From Oscillospiraceae bacterium (GTDB taxonomy: Bacteria; Bacillota; Clostridia; Oscillospirales; Oscillospiraceae), in the NCBI GenBank assembly GCA_017398725.1, contig JAFQFA010000002.1, positions 228,430 to 292,429 on the forward strand: DNA of 64,000 nucleotides, read 5' to 3'. Under the pieces are notes generated by a model. The model was given only the letters and a program-made list of their open reading frames with translations. It searched no databases and was not told the DNA's origin. Below, piece after piece: positions 60,742 to 64,000 of this stretch; the stretch's first letter is position 1; every line of letters starts with the position of its first letter. The position numbers and the translations under genes were made by a program.

Positions 60742-63700
60742 TTGGCAAGAAAATTCAAAACAATGGACGGTAATACCGCTGCCGCCCATGTCAGCTACGC
60801 CTTTACTGAGGTTGCTGGCATCTATCCCATCACTCCCTCCAGCCCCATGGCCGACAATGTTGACCAGTGGTCCGCTGCAGGCCGTAAGAACATCTTTGGC
60901 GATACCGTTAAGGTCGTCGAGATGCAATCCGAGGCCGGTGCCGCCGGTACTGTTCACGGTTCTTTGGCTGCAGGTGCCCTGACCACCACCTACACTGCTT
61001 CTCAGGGTCTGTTGCTGATGATCCCCAACATGTACAAGATCGCCGGTGAGCTGCTGCCCTGCGTATTCCATGTTTCTGCCCGTACTGTGGCAACGCAGGC
61101 TCTGAACATCTTCGGTGACCACTCCGACGTTTACGCCTGCCGCCAGACCGGTTTTGCAATGCTCTGCGAAACCAACGTGCAGGAAGTTATGGATCTGGGC
61201 GCTGTTGCCCATCTGGCCGCTATCGAAGGCCGTGTACCCTTCATTAACTTCTTCGACGGTTTCCGTACCTCTCACGAGATCCAGAAGGTTGCTATCTGGG
61301 ACTACGAGGATCTGAAGGAAATGACCAACATGGAGGCTGTGGATGCATTCCGCAAGCACTCCCTGAACCCCGAGCGCCCCTCCATGCGCGGTTCTCACGA
61401 GAACGACGATATCTTCTTCCAGCACCGCGAAGCTTGCAACAAGTACTATACTGCTCTTCCCGCTGTTGTTGAGAAGTATATGAACATGGTCAATGCCAAG
61501 CTGGGCACTGACTATCAGCTGTTCAACTACTACGGTGCCGCTGACGCCGACCGCGTGATCGTTGCCATGGGCTCCATCAACGACGTTGCTGAAGAAGTGA
61601 TTGACTACCTGAACGCCCACGGCGAGAAGGTTGGTCTGGTTAAGGTCCGTCTGTTCCGTCCCTTCTGTGCTGATAAGCTGCTGGCTGCGATCCCCGCAAC
61701 CGCTAAGAAGATCGCTGTTCTGGACCGCACCAAGGAGCCCGGCTCTCAGGGCGAACCTCTGTATCAGGATGTTGTCATGGCACTTGCCAAGGCCGGCCTG
61801 AATGACATCACCGTAATCGGTGGCCGGTATGGTCTGGGCTCTAAGGATACCGCTCCTGCTTCTGTGTTTGCCGTGTACGAAGAGCTAAAGAAGGACGCTC
61901 CCAAGCACGAGTTCACCATCGGTATCGTGGACGATCTGACCAATCTGTCTCTGGAAGAAACTGTCTCCCCCAACACTGCAGCAGAAGGCACCATCGAGTG
62001 CAAGTTCTGGGGTCTGGGCGGCGACGGCACTGTCGGTGCTAACAAGAACTCCATCAAGATCATCGGCGACCACACCGGCAAGTACGTACAGGCTTACTTC
62101 CAGTACGACTCCAAGAAGACCGGCGGTGTGACCGTTTCCCACCTGCGTTTTGGCGACAAGCCCATCAAATCTCCCTACTACATCAACAAGGCTGACTTCG
62201 TGGCTTGCCACAACCCCTCTTACATCACCAAGGGCTTCAAGATCGTTCAGGACGTGAAACCCGGCGGTGTATACCTGATCAACTGCCAGTGGACACTGGA
62301 GGAGCTGGAGCATCACATGGATGCCGCCTCCAAGCGTTACATTGCTCAGAACAACATTCAGCTGTACCTGATCAATGCCATTGACTTGGCGATCAAGGTT
62401 GGCATGGGCAAGCGCACCAACACCATTCTGCAGTCCGCATTCTTCTCTCTGGCAAACGTTATGCCCAGCGAAGAAGCCATCGGCTACATGAAGGCTGCTG
62501 CGGAAGCTTCCTACATGAAGAAGGGTCAGGACGTGGTTGCTGCCAACTGGAACGCCATCGACGCCGGTGCTACCGCTTACCAGAAGATCGAGGTTCCTGC
62601 TGCTTGGGCAAATGCCGAGGACGTCGCAACTGAGCTGACTCTGGAAGGCAATGCTGATACCGTCGCTGTTGTTAAGAACATTCTGACTCCCGTCGGCAAG
62701 ATGGACGGCTACAGCCTGCCCGTTTCCGCCTTCGACAACTATGTTGACGGTCAGTTCGCTCTGGGTGCTTCTGCATACGAGAAGCGCGGCGTTGCCGTTA
62801 CTGTTCCCCACTGGGATGAGACCAAGTGTATCCAGTGTAACAACTGTGCTTACGTCTGTCCTCATGCTACCATCCGTCCCTTCGCTCTGACCGAAGCCGA
62901 GGCTGCTGCTGCTCCCGCCGGTACCCGCATCGTACCCATCAAGGCCGGCAAGGGCAAGGGCGTATACACCTACACCATGGCCGTGTCTCCTCTGGACTGC
63001 ATGGGCTGCGGTGTCTGCGTCGGTGTCTGCCCCACCAAGGCTATCACCATGGTTCCTCAGGAGCAGGAACTGGCCGAGCAGGAAGTGTTCAACTACATGG
63101 TTTCCAAGGTCGCTCAGAAGGCCGATATGGAGGATACCTCCGTCAAGGGCAGCCAGTTCAAGAAGCCCCTGCTGGAGTTCTCCGGTTCCTGTGCAGGCTG
63201 TGCCGAGACCAGCTACGCCCGTCTGGTAACCCAGCTCTTCGGCGATCGGATGTACATCTCCAACGCCACCGGTTGTTCCTCCATCTGGGGCGGCCCTGCA
63301 GCAACCTCTCCCTACTGTGCAAATGCTGAGGGTCACGGTCCCGCTTGGTCCAACTCCCTGTTCGAAGATAACGCAGAGCATGGTCTGGGTATGTACACCG
63401 CACAGGCTGTAATCCGTGAATCTTTGGCTAACAAGGTCCGTAAGGTCATGGAAGACACCTGCTGCGATGACCGCAAGGCTGTCTGCCAGAAGTGGCTGGA
63501 CACCTACAACGACGGTGAGGCCAACAAGATTGCTACCAAGGAGCTGATCGCCGCTCTGGAAGCTAAGGTCTGCTGCGACACTGTTGCCGACATCCTGAGC
63601 AAGAAGGAATACCTGAGCAAGAAGTCCGTCTGGATCTTCGGCGGCGACGGCTGGGCATACGATATCGGCTTCGGCGGTGTTGACCATGTTCTGGCATCCA

Positions 63701-64000
63701 ATAAGGATGTAAACATCTTCGTCTTCGATACCGAAGTTTACTCCAACACCGGCGGTCAGGCTTCCAAGGCTTCCAACATCGGTCAGGTGGCACAGTTTGC
63801 CGCTTCCGGTAAGGAAACCAAGAAGAAGTCTCTTGCTGAGATTGCAATGTCCTACGGCTATGTTTATGTTGCTCAGATCGCTATGGGCGCAAATCAGGCA
63901 CAGACGATCAAAGCTATCTGCGAGGCAGAAGCTTACAATGGTCCTTCCCTGATCATCGGCTATGCTCCCTGTGAGATGCACTCCATCAAGGGCGGCATGA
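60742..64000 (+). CDS. nifJ: Pyruvate:ferredoxin oxidoreductase, C-terminus cut by the window edge
   Basis: Oxidises pyruvate to acetyl-CoA and CO2, reducing ferredoxin. The open frame of 1086 codons starts at TTG 60742 with TTAGGAGG upstream and runs off the window; about 90 residues of the usual 1170-1180 are missing. Order of domains: pyruvate-binding domain I (YPITPSSPMAD), transketolase-like domain II, two 4Fe-4S motifs (CIQCNNCAYVC and CMGCGVCVGVC, about residues 697 and 753), and the TPP/proximal-cluster domain (GSCAGCAET, then GGDGWAYDIGFGG). Very biased codon use indicates high expression. Oxygen-sensitive enzyme typical of anaerobes. Confidence 0.97.
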   Translation, partial: MARKFKTMDGNTAAAHVSYAFTEVAGIYPITPSSPMADNVDQWSAAGRKNIFGDTVKVVEMQSEAGAAGTVHGSLAAGALTTTYTASQGLLLMIPNMYKIAGELLPCVFHVSARTVATQALNIFGDHSDVYACRQTGFAMLCETNVQEVMDLGAVAHLAAIEGRVPFINFFDGFRTSHEIQKVAIWDYEDLKEMTNMEAVDAFRKHSLNPERPSMRGSHENDDIFFQHREACNKYYTALPAVVEKYMNMVNAKLGTDYQLFNYYGAADADRVIVAMGSINDVAEEVIDYLNAHGEKVGLVKVRLFRPFCADKLLAAIPATAKKIAVLDRTKEPGSQGEPLYQDVVMALAKAGLNDITVIGGRYGLGSKDTAPASVFAVYEELKKDAPKHEFTIGIVDDLTNLSLEETVSPNTAAEGTIECKFWGLGGDGTVGANKNSIKIIGDHTGKYVQAYFQYDSKKTGGVTVSHLRFGDKPIKSPYYINKADFVACHNPSYITKGFKIVQDVKPGGVYLINCQWTLEELEHHMDAASKRYIAQNNIQLYLINAIDLAIKVGMGKRTNTILQSAFFSLANVMPSEEAIGYMKAAAEASYMKKGQDVVAANWNAIDAGATAYQKIEVPAAWANAEDVATELTLEGNADTVAVVKNILTPVGKMDGYSLPVSAFDNYVDGQFALGASAYEKRGVAVTVPHWDETKCIQCNNCAYVCPHATIRPFALTEAEAAAAPAGTRIVPIKAGKGKGVYTYTMAVSPLDCMGCGVCVGVCPTKAITMVPQEQELAEQEVFNYMVSKVAQKADMEDTSVKGSQFKKPLLEFSGSCAGCAETSYARLVTQLFGDRMYISNATGCSSIWGGPAATSPYCANAEGHGPAWSNSLFEDNAEHGLGMYTAQAVIRESLANKVRKVMEDTCCDDRKAVCQKWLDTYNDGEANKIATKELIAALEAKVCCDTVADILSKKEYLSKKSVWIFGGDGWAYDIGFGGVDHVLASNKDVNIFVFDTEVYSNTGGQASKASNIGQVAQFAASGKETKKKSLAEIAMSYGYVYVAQIAMGANQAQTIKAICEAEAYNGPSLIIGYAPCEMHSIKGGM

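Noticed and set aside
61885-63981. A 698-codon reverse open frame at the window end
   Set aside because: Antisense shadow of the highly biased nifJ gene, which carries the ferredoxin and TPP motifs.

Overview
The window comes from the chromosome of an anaerobic, endospore-forming member of the Clostridia, most likely an Oscillospiraceae/Ruminococcaceae-type gut lineage. Three things point there. The gene content includes the complete spoIIIAA-AH operon, a SpoIVFB-like protease, yqfC/yqfD, ylbJ, cwlD and the cotJ genes. Genes are preceded by strong GGAGG-type ribosome binding sites and sigma-A promoters with 17-bp spacers. Pyruvate:ferredoxin oxidoreductase, an oxygen-sensitive enzyme, is present. 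Almost everything is housekeeping or sporulation sequence; accessory DNA is confined to a few small spots.

Layout. 1-1.4 kb: 3'-truncated glutamine synthetase (minus). 1.4-1.8 kb: tRNA-Pro(CGG) with a partly duplicated 3' end. 1.8-5.4 kb: small membrane protein, site-2 protease, and a B12/radical-SAM gene pair with a small zinc-ribbon gene. 5.5-11.2 kb: tRNA-Pro(GGG), then rplS-lepB-ylqF-rnhB-yraN followed by a dipeptidase, a threonine-synthase-like pseudoenzyme and a phosphoesterase. 11.3-17.6 kb: protein quality control (tig, clpP, clpX, lon, engB). 17.7-20.1 kb: TSCPD protein, YbaK, a TepA-like ClpP homologue and a divergent UppP-like protein. 20.1-27.3 kb: ftsK/spoIIIE, then the spoIIIA operon behind a well-formed sigma-E promoter. 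27.4-32.7 kb: yqhY-nusB-M22-xseA-xseB-ispA and a Nudix-AlkD fusion. 32.7-33.6 kb: an inserted methyltransferase gene between two 80-bp copies of the cotJC tail. 33.6-36.9 kb: cotJC, a fused cotJA-cotJB, cwlD and radA. 36.9-40.3 kb: two tyrosine recombinases around an AT-rich non-coding stretch with a nested palindrome, then a membrane protein. 40.3-53.1 kb: a long minus-strand series (TIGR04086, pgcA, DivIVA-like, rsmD, uvrC, HPr-like, mutS2, recO, yqzL, era, ybeY, phoH, yqfD, yqfC). 53.2-56.6 kb: ylbJ, a Cys-rich small protein, a second phosphohexomutase, tRNA-Ser and tRNA-Thr. 56.6-60.5 kb: a C26 amidotransferase, cinA C-terminal domain, thiI and the comM/yifB ATPase (minus). The window ends inside nifJ.

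Many genes form tightly coupled operons with ATGA or short overlaps. Several initiate at TTG or GTG. I found no CRISPR array, insertion sequence, prophage or defence island. The best candidates for something unusual are the methyltransferase inserted at the cotJC tail, the threonine-synthase-like protein lacking its PLP lysine, the UppP-like and HPr-like proteins with altered active sites, the tRNA-Pro 3'-end duplication, and the nested palindrome between the two Xer-type recombinases. I do not see a convincing new multi-gene system.
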